This document shows positions 8,858-17,644 of a stretch of DNA of 64,000 bases, piece after piece. Below the pieces are notes generated by a model. It was given only the letters and a program-made list of their open reading frames with translations, ran no database searches and was not told where the DNA came from. Numbering within the stretch: the stretch's first letter is position 1; each line of letters starts with the position of its first letter. The stretch is from CAYGVX01 sp964544285 (GTDB lineage: Archaea; Thermoproteota; Bathyarchaeia; Bathyarchaeales; SOJC01), in contig CAZJAQ010000001.1 of the NCBI GenBank assembly GCA_964544285.1, forward strand, positions 38,544-102,543, in the 5' to 3' direction. The translations under genes and the position numbers were made by a program.

Positions 8858-9122
8858 TTAAAACGTGTATCTAAAAGCTTCGGGACGCTGCGTGTAGACC
8901 TTGCCGAGCTTCTCTCTTAGGGAAGATGGGGAATCAACGATTTCCCTTAACATGTTGCGAGTCGGCACCACGACCGAAGCCTGAACCATACTCTTCAAAG
9001 TCCTTAGAGGAGTGCGCGTGATCCCCGCTGACGCCTTCAGCAATTCCAGATTCCACTCAATCGCTGCCAACTTCTTCTCGATCGGGAAAACCTGCCTTTT
9101 TTTTCGGGGTCATGTTTTTCAT
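8858..9122 (-). pseudogene. Small gene split by a 1-nt frameshift in an A8 run
   Basis: The frame ending at 8858 encodes a protein-like sequence (LAAIEWNLELLKASAG, SVVVPTRNMLREIVDS) but has only a TTG start at 9070. A TATA box (9152-9159) and ATGs at 9122 and 9113 lie just upstream in the other frame. Adding one A to the eight-A run (T8 on the plus strand, 9097-9104) joins both frames into an 88-aa protein that starts MKNMTPKKKRQVF. This looks like a sequencing indel or a real frameshift. The function is unknown. Confidence 0.5.
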
Positions 9123-9151
9123 GTCCCCCAAGACTATTATCTTGTCTATTG

Positions 9152-9159
9152 CTATATAG
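9152..9159 (-). promoter_or_regulatory. TATA box upstream of frameshifted small gene
   Basis: CTATATAG lies about 34 nt upstream of the ATG at 9122 and predicts a transcript start near 9129. It supports transcription of the 8858-9122 gene. Confidence 0.5.
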
Positions 9160-9233
9160 GATAGTTATTCCTCTCGGAAACATGTTTCTAAAACCGACAT
9201 ATTCCAGCAGCGAAAACACGTTATCTGTATACA

Positions 9234-10358
9234 TCATGGAGACGTTGCTTCGAAGGTTTGTATCTCCTGTGGATGAGTGGTTCTTTGCATCAAGAATATC
9301 ACAACGGCGACTAGAGTTATGATGATAATCCCCCCGCCAGCGAGGACCAGAATCTTGGGAGCGACAAAAACGGAGACGATTCCACTATCTGCTCCAGCGT
9401 ACTCGTCGTTTCCAGACCAGCTTGCTTTGACGTGGTGCTGCCCCCAAAGCGGTGGCTTCCACGAGAATGCGTATCGCCCGTTTGAGTCCAACTCTACCGT
9501 TCCGACAAAAAACCAGTCGCTACCCGTAGTGGCATACAGTGTCACCGTTCCGCTGGGGTTTGAGACACCAACCTGACCTGCCATCACTACAGCGCTTCCT
9601 TCCATCAAAAAACTCGGTGAAACAGTCAAAGATACCACAGAAGACGCTAGCGCCCCGAAACTCGACGAAACCTGCCCCGGGGCAATCTGCTCACAGCCAT
9701 CCAGCGTGACAACCGTCACTTGCGCACCCTCCAGCTCGGGAGGGCATTCACCGACTCTCCAGCCGTTCTGCCAATCGTCTCCAGTGCATTCAGCCATGTA
9801 GTAACGTGTTCCTCCATAATCAACAAACGTTACTGTGGTGCGTGCGTCTTTCGGAGGGGTGGAGAGATTTACGCCAACGTTCATGTGGCTCTCCTGTCTG
9901 CAGTAGAGGAGGACGACGTCCATGCCTTGAGCTTTCATCAAGGACGATGCCAAGTAAGAGAACAGGTCACAATCTCCCTTGTTTTCGACCAAGGTTTCAA
10001 CGGGGTATTTGGCTCCTTCAACGACTTCGTAGGGAATTTGATGGACAAACATGAGGGCTGCGTTCACAAAGTCTTCCTCGTCTGGGAAGATGCTCCTAAC
10101 GTCTTCAGCCACAAGTGCCAACGAGTAGGGAGTTACAAAACTCGCAAAACTGTCTTGAGATAACTGATGACTCTTCTGCTGGTAATACTCGTACAACGAG
10201 GAAGTAGTTGAAAGGGTAAGACGATACGTTGACGCGCCCTTGATTAGGAAGTAGGTTCGCTGATAGTCTTGTGCAGAGCACACTTCAGGAAGGGTCAAGA
10301 CCAAGAAGACGATGATTATGATTGTTGAAACGAGTTTGCTGACTACAGTTTTATGCAT
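9234..10358 (-). CDS. Secreted, membrane-anchored transglutaminase-like protein with Ig-like domain
   Basis: 374 aa from the ATG at 10358, which begins a clear signal sequence (KLVSTIIIIVFLVLTLPEVCSA). An upstream in-frame start at 10433 would place extra residues before it and is less likely. The extracellular papain-like core shows a nucleophile in NKGDCDLFSYLASSL and a histidine in ESHMNVGV. An Ig-like sandwich follows (SLTVSPSFLMEGSAV to SVFV). A C-terminal membrane helix (ILVLAGGGIIIITLVAVVIF) anchors it outside the cell. It may cleave or cross-link surface proteins; the substrate is unknown. Confidence 0.8.
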   Translation of the reverse strand: MHKTVVSKLVSTIIIIVFLVLTLPEVCSAQDYQRTYFLIKGASTYRLTLSTTSSLYEYYQQKSHQLSQDSFASFVTPYSLALVAEDVRSIFPDEEDFVNAALMFVHQIPYEVVEGAKYPVETLVENKGDCDLFSYLASSLMKAQGMDVVLLYCRQESHMNVGVNLSTPPKDARTTVTFVDYGGTRYYMAECTGDDWQNGWRVGECPPELEGAQVTVVTLDGCEQIAPGQVSSSFGALASSVVSLTVSPSFLMEGSAVVMAGQVGVSNPSGTVTLYATTGSDWFFVGTVELDSNGRYAFSWKPPLWGQHHVKASWSGNDEYAGADSGIVSVFVAPKILVLAGGGIIIITLVAVVIFLMQRTTHPQEIQTFEATSP

Positions 10359-10459
10359 GAAACATCCAAATGGACGTTCCTGCTTCGACGTGAAAAAGTC
10401 TATGAAGTGGGAATCTGAATCACAAAACAGCAAACCTGCCTAGACGTACGATGCGTGGG

Positions 10460-10642
10460 CTAGTAGATGTACAGGGTTTCTTTGTCTACTTGCACCACGT
10501 TTCCCTTGGCTCTGCCGAATTCAAGGAGGATTCGCCGCATCTCTTTCAGGGTTTTCACTCCTCTGGCTTTCTCTTTCCAATCGGGGTCAGACAACAAACG
10601 CACGATTACATCTAAACTAGCGACGAGCTTTCCACTGCACAA
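10460..10642 (-). CDS. Small protein of unknown function
   Basis: A 60-aa acidic/basic helical protein (LLSDPDWKEKARGVKTL, ending VVQVDKETLYIY). The only start is TTG at 10642, preceded by GAGAGGAG about 10 nt upstream, the same arrangement as TldD in this window. The sequence looks like a real domain rather than a shadow, but no family is recognised. It lies alone between the transglutaminase-like and Nudix genes on the same strand. Confidence 0.5.
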   Translation of the reverse strand: MCSGKLVASLDVIVRLLSDPDWKEKARGVKTLKEMRRILLEFGRAKGNVVQVDKETLYIY

Positions 10643-10760
10643 AGCGTGTCTTCTCCTCTCTCACTCACGTATGTAATCCAGTGCGGTGATAAAGCGGTTA
10701 TTTCCGTATTCGACTTATGTCTGTCCAATTAACAGACGTAAGACAGTTCTTGCGAAAACG

Positions 10761-11333
10761 TTACACAGGCGAGCTTTTCTCCATGGCGCGCTCAAAGATT
10801 TGAACGAACTTTTCCAGGATTCCGTAGGTCAAACCCCAAACCACGTTGCCCTCCACGAAATAAGCTGAAACTTCCCCGAAAGGAAAATGGGCAATTCCTC
10901 TGCATTCTCGCAGCTTTTTCAAGGAGACCCACAGGTATCCCTCTAGCTCTCGGCTCAACACAATCGTAGGCTCGTGTTCCAGAAGAACCACGAAGGGAGC
11001 TACCAACAATTTTGGCTCAACGCTCGACCTAATGTTCTCGAGCACTCCCAAAAAACGACAGCGCTGAGCAAGGTTTATGTTGATTTCTTCCCGCGTTTCC
11101 CTGACAACCGTCTCCCTTGTGTCCCGGTCTTTTGAATCACGTTTCCCGCCTGGAAAAGCCATCTGCCCCGACCACGGGTCTGAAGGGCTCTCTATTCTCT
11201 TCACCAAAAGAATCTGAAAATCTTGGTTTACATGCCTCAGTACAAGGGCAACGGCAGCATCGGCATCTTTCACTTCTGATTCAGGCTTCAGCATCTGGGA
11301 CAAGTTTTCTACAGCTTTAGAGTTGTTCGGCAT
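10761..11333 (-). CDS. Nudix hydrolase, CoA pyrophosphatase (NudL/NUDT7) type
   Basis: Predicted to cleave CoA or acyl-CoA into 4'-phosphopantetheine and 3',5'-ADP. The NudL signature is present: LVKRIESPSDPWSGQMAFPGG upstream of the Nudix helix with RETREEINI. As in that subfamily, an aspartate-rich DSKDRDT stretch replaces the canonical early glutamate, and the glycine of EExGU is asparagine. The 190-aa length is normal. The start is the ATG at 11333. Together with the aldehyde oxidoreductase and HMG-CoA genes it hints at active acyl-CoA turnover. Confidence 0.85.
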   Translation of the reverse strand: MPNNSKAVENLSQMLKPESEVKDADAAVALVLRHVNQDFQILLVKRIESPSDPWSGQMAFPGGKRDSKDRDTRETVVRETREEININLAQRCRFLGVLENIRSSVEPKLLVAPFVVLLEHEPTIVLSRELEGYLWVSLKKLRECRGIAHFPFGEVSAYFVEGNVVWGLTYGILEKFVQIFERAMEKSSPV

Positions 11334-11367
11334 CGTCGTCTCCTCTTCAAGATTCCTCTGCTAATAA

Positions 11368-11375
11368 GTATAAAA
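11368..11375 (+). promoter_or_regulatory. TATA box of small gene 11407
   Basis: AGTATAAAAG-type element; predicted transcript start is about 11398, leaving a leader of roughly 9 nt before the ATG at 11407. Confidence 0.55.
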
Positions 11376-11406
11376 GCAACTTAACAAAAAATATTGTTGA
11401 GACGAA

Positions 11407-11631
11407 ATGAGTATGGGTTGTTGGAAATGGTTTAACAACGTCCTGAAAGAAGCGGGAGTTGAAGTGACCGACAAGAACAGAGAAAAAGTGGACGAAGTAA
11501 TCCACAGATACGTCGGAGAACAAGCAAGCCTAGGCCGCTGCTCTCCCAACTGGAGCAAGGCGCGTAAACAGATTCAAGCCAACGAGCAGATGAAGAAAGA
11601 ACTGATGGAGAGGCTTCGAGCAATCGCCTAG
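11407..11631 (+). CDS. Small conserved-looking cytoplasmic protein
   Basis: 74 aa, mostly helical, with MGCWKWFNNVLKEAG at the start, RYVGEQASLGRCSPNWSK in the middle and a charged C-terminal helix. Two cysteines lie in aromatic contexts. A good TATA box and a third-codon ATG (MSMGC) support it as a gene. No function is known to me. Neighbours are convergent or divergent, so it is monocistronic. Confidence 0.65.
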   Translation: MSMGCWKWFNNVLKEAGVEVTDKNREKVDEVIHRYVGEQASLGRCSPNWSKARKQIQANEQMKKELMERLRAIA

Positions 11632-11683
11632 ACTTCTCAGACTCTTTTTTATCCTCGTAGCTCAAGAAAAAGAAAGAGAAAGT

Positions 11684-13066
11684 TTAGTACTGTGTTATTC
11701 CGGTAAAGCGGAATTTGTCCAGTTTCATTGCGGGAGCGGTGACGTCATCCACTATTTCAATCTCTTTCCCTATCGCTGGAATCTCTTTCAAAGCTGATAG
11801 CATGCTGTCTGTGTAGCGCAGGTTCATCACTGGCTTTGTAACTTCGCCTTTCTCTATGAGGAACGTGCCGTCTCTCGTGAGTCCTGTGAGAATAGCCTTT
11901 GTAGGCTCCACGGGGTTGGTGTAGTGGAACCTTGTCACGAATATGCCGTGCTTAGTGTCTTTAACCATCTCTTCTTCAGAAGCGTCTCCATGGGCTACGA
12001 CAACGTTGAAGGGTATGGGGCGACCTGCGAAAAAAACGTACATCGGCGGCAAGGTGTGCCCGGTGCTTTTTTTGCCTTTTTCTTTCCCAGCCGTGAAAGA
12101 GTCGTAGCAGAGGCTCTTCTCCGAAACCCTGCCGTTCTCTATAAGTTGCGTTTTCTTTTTGGGGACGCCTTCACCATCCACTGGGAATGAGTAAAGCGAC
12201 ATCGTGTCTCGTGGGTCGTCTTTCACGTTGAGCTTCTTGTCAAACACTTGTTTGTTCATGTTGTACTTCACGAAGGATTGTCCATCTTGGTAGCTTGTGG
12301 CTGAAAAGCCAATGTACCCTAAGAACATGAAAAGTTCCGCTGCCGCTCGGGGCGAGAGAACAACCTCGTACTCGCCTACAGGGATTTTCTTTGGATTTAT
12401 GCTTTTGACCGACTTTTCCGTCGCTTGGGTTCCCATTCTCACGGGGTCGATGTCTTTTATTCGTCTGGAATGCTGTTCTGCCGAGCCGAAACCCTGCGAT
12501 GCCTTCGACTTTGAGATAACAGTTGTTTGCAGAGAGGCTAGTGTGAGTTCTGCCCAGGCTGAAACCCCGAGAGAGTTGGCAACGGCAAAAGCAGAAGAAC
12601 TGGTGGAAAGGGAACCCGCAACTGCTTTAACCACTTTCGATTTTGAGTGCGCAGTGTCTATGACTTCTTTAACCTTCTCAGCTCTAAGGTCAGGCGTGCA
12701 CTCCGCAGTTTTCTTGTCAAACGTTCCCTTTATCGGCGTCCACTTCGATGGTTTGGGCAAGCTTTTGAAGTCTTTGTTCGGCGGAGTTACTTGAGCGATT
12801 TTCACGGCTTTTTTCACCGCTTCTTCGATCTGTTTCTTTTCCAGAGAGTTGGCACGCAATGACCCGACTTTTTTGTCGATGACGACTTTTATTGCCACCC
12901 CACCTTTCTTTGAAGCAACGTTTTGATGGATCTGTGAGTTAGCGTAGCGGGTTAAAGCCGAGTCCACTAAGAATGCAGATACTTGCGCTTGGTCTACTTT
13001 CTGCTTCAACGCAAGTTCAACGGTGTTTTCGGCAATTTCCACCAATCTTTTCAAAACCATGTTCAT
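11684..13066 (-). CDS. tldE: TldE/PmbA-family metalloprotease partner
   Basis: 460 aa. The TldE half of the TldD-TldE heterodimer, which threads unfolded peptides into a closed cavity; in bacteria it processes microcin B17 and degrades CcdA. It lacks the HExxxH zinc motif, as expected for TldE. Family landmarks include VAIKVVIDKKVGSLRANS and the C-terminal GTFLIEKGEVTKPVMNLRYTDS. The start is the ATG at 13066 (or 13060), after GGGAGG and 11 nt downstream of the TldD stop. The longer frame reaching 13195 overlaps TldD and is rejected. Confidence 0.9.
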   Translation of the reverse strand: MNMVLKRLVEIAENTVELALKQKVDQAQVSAFLVDSALTRYANSQIHQNVASKKGGVAIKVVIDKKVGSLRANSLEKKQIEEAVKKAVKIAQVTPPNKDFKSLPKPSKWTPIKGTFDKKTAECTPDLRAEKVKEVIDTAHSKSKVVKAVAGSLSTSSSAFAVANSLGVSAWAELTLASLQTTVISKSKASQGFGSAEQHSRRIKDIDPVRMGTQATEKSVKSINPKKIPVGEYEVVLSPRAAAELFMFLGYIGFSATSYQDGQSFVKYNMNKQVFDKKLNVKDDPRDTMSLYSFPVDGEGVPKKKTQLIENGRVSEKSLCYDSFTAGKEKGKKSTGHTLPPMYVFFAGRPIPFNVVVAHGDASEEEMVKDTKHGIFVTRFHYTNPVEPTKAILTGLTRDGTFLIEKGEVTKPVMNLRYTDSMLSALKEIPAIGKEIEIVDDVTAPAMKLDKFRFTGITQY

Positions 13067-13077
13067 TTTCCTCCCTT

Positions 13078-14526
13078 CTACTTGATTAGCCCCACTCTGA
13101 CTTTCTTGAAGCGTGCAGTGCCACAGCCGTGTCCCACGTACATCACTTGTCCAGGCACTCCTTTGCCACAATTTGGTGTCCCCCACATCATCCAATCGTC
13201 CTTACTTATGGCATCGCATGCGCCCCAGAACTCTGGCGTGATGCCCGTGTAGGTTGGGTTTCTAACCATCGTCTCTTTGCTGCCCTTCTTGACCATCCAG
13301 CCGATTTCGGTGCCGAATTGGAAGTTTAACCGTCGGTCGTCTATGCTCCACGACCTGTTCGTCTGCATCAGAATCCCCTTTTTCGTGTCCTCGACGAGCT
13401 CGTCTGCCTTCCACTTCCCCGGCAATAAGTTGATGTTTGTCATTCGAATCAAGGGCAACGCCATGGGCGAGTCTGAGCGCATGCCACCACTGCTCTCTCT
13501 CAGCTTAAGCGACGCCGCTGTCTCTCGCGAAGACTGATAGTCTACGAACATGCCTTCCTTCACGAGATACACCCTTTTAGCCGGGGTTCCTTCGTCGTCA
13601 TACCCGAACGTGCCCAATCCGCCTGGAACGGTTGCGTCGGCGACTATGTTGACCAGTTTCGAGCCGTATTTGAGCCTTTTCAGCTTGTCGGGGGTTAGGA
13701 AACTGGTGCCTGCATAGTCGGCTTCCATACCTAAGGCTCTGTCGAGCTCGGTGGGGTGTCCGCAGCTTTCGTGTATTTGAAGGGCTAATTGATCGCCCAC
13801 AATGATCAAGTCTGTGGTCTTAGAGGGACATTTTTCCGCTTCAAGCAGCTCCACAGCTTCTTTCCCAACTCGCCTTGCATGTTGAGCCAACTTCAGAGAC
13901 TCGAAAAACTCGTAGCCACGAGTCGCGAAGTTGCCGCGGAACGAACTCGGATAAGAACGGCGTTGCACCTCGCCGTTTTTTATGGCAACAGCCATTATTC
14001 CACCGCCGCACCAGCGAACATTCTGACTGATTTCGGCGCCTTCAGTGCTTAAGAACAGCTTCTTATCGTGGAACGCCCTGAAGAAAGCGTATGACACTTT
14101 GATTAGCTTTGACTGCTCAGCAACCGTGCGTTCTGCGCCCATCAATACTTCCATTTTTTCTTCTATCGAAACCTTGAACGGGTCTTTTCTCATGGGTGTT
14201 GAATACCTGCCTTTCTTGGCATGTGTGTTCGTTAAGGCTACGGCTTTTTTCTTTGCTTTTGCGCTGGCTCTTGCGATTGCGACGGCTTTGCGGGCTACTT
14301 CTGTCACTTCCTTCTTCGTCAAGTCCACCGATGCCGCGAATCCCCATGCACCGTTCGACACGACGCGGACTCCGAAGCCTCTCGTCTGCAGAAGGTAGAC
14401 TTCTTCGGGGACGCCGTTTTTCACGGTTAAATTCTCTTCTAGGATTTCTCCTATTCTCACGTCGGCGTAGGATGCGCCTGCTTTGACTGCCTCCTCCAAG
14501 CCTTTTCTTCCAAGGTCTGCTGACAA
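13078..14526 (-). CDS. tldD: TldD-family zinc metalloprotease
   Basis: 482 aa, catalytic subunit of the TldD/E protease. The zinc motif is in IHESCGHPTELDRALGMEADYAGTSF, seen here as HESCGH plus the downstream ELDRALGMEADYAG. The C-terminus (TARFKKVRVGLIK) is typical. The start is a TTG at 14526, with AGAGGAGAA about 11 nt upstream; there is no ATG or GTG nearby in frame. An AT box (CTTTTAAG near 14572) fits a short leader. It forms an operon with tldE. Confidence 0.93.
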   Translation of the reverse strand: MSADLGRKGLEEAVKAGASYADVRIGEILEENLTVKNGVPEEVYLLQTRGFGVRVVSNGAWGFAASVDLTKKEVTEVARKAVAIARASAKAKKKAVALTNTHAKKGRYSTPMRKDPFKVSIEEKMEVLMGAERTVAEQSKLIKVSYAFFRAFHDKKLFLSTEGAEISQNVRWCGGGIMAVAIKNGEVQRRSYPSSFRGNFATRGYEFFESLKLAQHARRVGKEAVELLEAEKCPSKTTDLIIVGDQLALQIHESCGHPTELDRALGMEADYAGTSFLTPDKLKRLKYGSKLVNIVADATVPGGLGTFGYDDEGTPAKRVYLVKEGMFVDYQSSRETAASLKLRESSGGMRSDSPMALPLIRMTNINLLPGKWKADELVEDTKKGILMQTNRSWSIDDRRLNFQFGTEIGWMVKKGSKETMVRNPTYTGITPEFWGACDAISKDDWMMWGTPNCGKGVPGQVMYVGHGCGTARFKKVRVGLIK

Positions 14527-14621
14527 TTCTGTTTTTTCTCCTCTCTTTTTATCCTACTTTAGCCTGTAGTGCTTAAAAGCGTGTTAGCTTATGCGAATAA
14601 ATTCGACAATATGCATACATG

Positions 14622-15443
14622 CTACTCTTCTAAGGGTTGGCAGCTTGGACAGATGAAGCTGCTTGTTGAGCCCGTTTTTATTTTTTCTATGGTTGTTTTG
14701 CATGCTGGACATGGTTTGCCCTGTTTGTAGGCGATTTTGAATTGCTCTGCTCCGTAGCCGCCTTTGTTGCCGTAGAAATCCTTCTCGTATGCTAACCCGC
14801 CTAGCTTAACGCTCTCGTTTAGAACTGCCTTCATAGAGTCGTAGAGGGCTTCGACCTCTGTCTTTGCGAGCGACTGGATTGTTCGTTTCGGGTGCACTCT
14901 CGCGGTGAAGAGTATGTCTTGGATGTAAACGTTGCCGATGCCCGCCACGTTCTTTTGGTCTAGGAGGAAGCTCTTGACGTTGCCCCGCTTATCGTGGAGC
15001 AGCTGTTTGAAATAATCTAACGTGAACTTCTTGTCCAACGGCGAAACGCCAAGTTGAGCGGTCAGCTTATGCTCCCCTAGCTTGTCTTCTGACATGAGGT
15101 GGACGTAGCAGAACCACCAAGCGCGGATGGTAAACCCCGTTCTGTCGTCCAGAGTGAATTTTGTTTGGTATTTCTCTGGCAGCTTGCCACCAGCGGTGAA
15201 GTGGATGACGTCGGCGCCCATGCCTGGGTTAAACAACAGAACATAGCCCGGGCTGAGTTTTATGAAGAGCCATTTTCCCATGCTCTCAACCGAGTCAATG
15301 GTCTTTCCAACTACTGCTTTTTGAAACTTTTCGAGGGGCATGTTCAAGCATTTTGGGTTAGCCACTTCAACCTCTGAGACCCGTTTTCCTGCAACCTCCT
15401 TGTTCATCTGTCGGCTTAGGACGGTTAGTTCAGGAAGCTCCAT
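14622..15443 (-). CDS. Fpg/Nei-family protein lacking the N-terminal catalytic proline
   Basis: 273 aa with full Fpg/Nei architecture: N-terminal beta domain, GKWLFIKL near residue 54, the H2TH region (KNVAGIGNVYIQDILF) and a C-terminal zinc finger CPAC...CPSC. Active enzymes start M-P-E-L-P-E, with proline as the Schiff-base nucleophile. This one starts M-E-L-P-E-L, so the proline is absent. The finger arginine (usually QRxTFxC) is serine in GSTSSFIC. It may be a lesion-binding or altered enzyme of the MxELPE subgroup. The start at 15443 has no better upstream alternative. Confidence 0.85.
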   Translation of the reverse strand: MELPELTVLSRQMNKEVAGKRVSEVEVANPKCLNMPLEKFQKAVVGKTIDSVESMGKWLFIKLSPGYVLLFNPGMGADVIHFTAGGKLPEKYQTKFTLDDRTGFTIRAWWFCYVHLMSEDKLGEHKLTAQLGVSPLDKKFTLDYFKQLLHDKRGNVKSFLLDQKNVAGIGNVYIQDILFTARVHPKRTIQSLAKTEVEALYDSMKAVLNESVKLGGLAYEKDFYGNKGGYGAEQFKIAYKQGKPCPACKTTIEKIKTGSTSSFICPSCQPLEE

Positions 15444-15540
15444 GTTAACATCTCGTATTCTTTAGCAAGCTACAGCGACGCTTTGTTTTAACAGTTTCTC
15501 CTTCAAGATTCTGTGTGTGTTGCAAAAGAAAAAATGGGGG

Positions 15541-17262
15541 CTATGGGGAGAGCCGTATTTCCTTGATTTCTTCCAAGCTTTCCAAGTCGTTCATTTTGAC
15601 CTTCTTGTCTGAGATAGTGCAGAGCACGTTGTCGATGTAGAGTATCCTTTTCACATGAAGGTGATACTCATAGGCTGTGCTGTTCTCTTGATGCGTTACG
15701 TTTCCTCTTAAGACGAAGCCTTCTTCTAGAGTTATGTTGAAAACATACGCTCCCTGCCAACGATGCCAAGTGTAACGACCGCCTTCGACAACGAAAGTGT
15801 CCATTGAGACTGGAAGAGCTAGCAGCTGCTTTGACTTGGAGAAGAGAAAGGCTTTGTGATCATCCAAGACTGGCGAGTTCGAAGTGGTTCCCACGATAAA
15901 ATTGGCTTCTTCAATCGGCGCCGTGACATCCACCACGTTGAAGAGGGACATTTTCACGTTAGAGCCTTGTTTACCGATACCTATGATGTGGTTCTCGTCG
16001 TAAAGGTGTAGGTATTTTGAGAAGCCAGGTATTTTCAACTCGCCCAAGAGTTTAGGCATGGTTGGGTCGCTCAGATCTACGACGAAGAACGGGTCTACCT
16101 GCCTAAATGTTACGAGGTAGCATCGGTTGCCCATAAACCGAGTTGAATATATCTCCTCCCTTGGGGCTAAACCTTCTAATCTTCCAACGGTTTTCAGACT
16201 CATGTCGAGAACGTACACGTGATTCTTGTCTGTACCCAAACCCGTGGTGGTTGCTATTCTGAAGTAGTCTCCAAACTCATCCATAGAGAATTGGTTCAAC
16301 ACGTAGCCTGGAACCTCGCCGCTCGCTGAACAATCTATCGTATTTCCATCTATGTGGAGTCGGTAGACCAGCGTTCTTTCATGCTCGCGAAGGGCTATGT
16401 AGATGTTGTTCAAGGAGGCGTACATGAGACGTGTATTCCCAAACATGAAGGTCTCGTGTGAGGGTTCTTCGTCTTTTTGTATGTTCACGGCGATTACGGT
16501 GGTGAATGTGTAGCTGTAATCTGGGGTGTCGGCGTAGTAGATATCGCTGGCGGGTATCTCGTCGACTTTGTCAGTAGTGTATATTTTTGGAAGCGCCACT
16601 TCTCCTTTAGTCAATCTTGCTGGGCTGTTTATCACTGCGTAGACATATTCACCTATCATCCTGGAGTTGAAGTAGTAGCCGTCAGAAGACACGTTCATGG
16701 TTGAAGTGGGGCTTCTTCGGTCAGTCACGTTGTATACTCTGATGAAGGTTTTAGAGTCGCTTTCCTCGAAGGCTGCCAGTTTACCTCCGTTTATGAATAT
16801 GTCCTTCAGAGTTCCGTTTAGCCGTATCTGGGAGAGGGCTTCAGCTTCTTCGGCAGGAAACGCTTTCAAGATAATGACGCTTTGTCCTGAGACAACATAG
16901 ATAAATTCCCCGTCCGTCTTGACTAAGTCTCCTTCGTCGACGCCTTCCACTTGCACGTTCGTCGTTGAGTATTCGGGGATGGGTTCTCCAAGACCGTACA
17001 TTGCTTTCAGGGAGGAGTCTGACTCAAAAGTGCTCGATGAGAGTGTGCTTGAGCGTTCGAGCATACCCCTGTAGTAGGGACTGATCTGCGGTTCAACCCT
17101 CAGATACCTTACTAGCTCTTCGTAGGAGGAAAACTGCCTCAGTTGAGTCGACAATGAATAGTAACGGGTTCTTCCCCAAATGTCTGACCGCTCCATGGAG
17201 AAGGGCGAAACTATCACAAAAATTGCGGTGAGCAACACGAGGAAAACGATGATGTTTCTCAT
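15541..17262 (-). CDS. Surface beta-propeller protein (PF09826 Beta_propel type)
   Basis: 573 aa with an N-terminal signal anchor (NIIVFLVLLTAIFVIVSPF). The conserved entry motif TNVQVEGVDEGDLVKTDGEFIYVV is recognisable as NVQVEGVDEGDLVKTDG followed by propeller blades to the C-terminus. Such proteins are found on archaeal and bacterial surfaces with unknown ligands. The upstream small membrane gene ends 4 nt before its ATG, so they are co-translated. Several N-x-S/T sites fit N-glycosylation. Confidence 0.83.
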   Translation of the reverse strand: MRNIIVFLVLLTAIFVIVSPFSMERSDIWGRTRYYSLSTQLRQFSSYEELVRYLRVEPQISPYYRGMLERSSTLSSSTFESDSSLKAMYGLGEPIPEYSTTNVQVEGVDEGDLVKTDGEFIYVVSGQSVIILKAFPAEEAEALSQIRLNGTLKDIFINGGKLAAFEESDSKTFIRVYNVTDRRSPTSTMNVSSDGYYFNSRMIGEYVYAVINSPARLTKGEVALPKIYTTDKVDEIPASDIYYADTPDYSYTFTTVIAVNIQKDEEPSHETFMFGNTRLMYASLNNIYIALREHERTLVYRLHIDGNTIDCSASGEVPGYVLNQFSMDEFGDYFRIATTTGLGTDKNHVYVLDMSLKTVGRLEGLAPREEIYSTRFMGNRCYLVTFRQVDPFFVVDLSDPTMPKLLGELKIPGFSKYLHLYDENHIIGIGKQGSNVKMSLFNVVDVTAPIEEANFIVGTTSNSPVLDDHKAFLFSKSKQLLALPVSMDTFVVEGGRYTWHRWQGAYVFNITLEEGFVLRGNVTHQENSTAYEYHLHVKRILYIDNVLCTISDKKVKMNDLESLEEIKEIRLSP

Positions 17263-17266
17263 TTTT

Positions 17267-17476
17267 TCACATCTGAATTTCCTTCTTTTCTCCCCGCGCT
17301 TTTCCGCCCGCTGTTCCTTCCTTCTCTCCCTCGATTTTGTCGCCCATGGCTTCTATCAACAAGCTTAGTTTGTAGATCACGTATGCCAATAGAATGACTA
17401 CGACAAAAGTTCCAAATTCCTGTAACATTCGGATCAATTCGGTTAGGGTCAATTTTCTCAACCACCTCCCGATCAT
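17267..17476 (-). CDS. Small single-helix membrane protein
   Basis: A 69-aa protein with one membrane helix (FGTFVVVILLAYVIYKLSLL) and a charged, lysine/glutamate-rich tail. It ends 4 nt before the beta-propeller gene. The ATG at 17476 has no ribosome site, but a GCATTAAGTG box about 28-30 nt upstream fits a leaderless transcript. A GGGAGG inside codons 3-4 could also support a TTG a few codons later. The other frame here is a shadow. It may be an anchor or partner of the propeller protein. Confidence 0.65.
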   Translation of the reverse strand: MIGRWLRKLTLTELIRMLQEFGTFVVVILLAYVIYKLSLLIEAMGDKIEGEKEGTAGGKARGEKKEIQM

Positions 17477-17644
17477 CAGAGATGATTAACGGGGTTCAGA
17501 CACTTAATGCCACGTTTCAGAACACGCTGTACTAAAAACAGAACACCACGACGTCCGTCAACGCAGATTTTTGATAGCTATCTCTCATTCACAAAGCATT
17601 TCATCTCTTCGAATTTTTAGATTGTCACAGGCAACACAAGCAGG

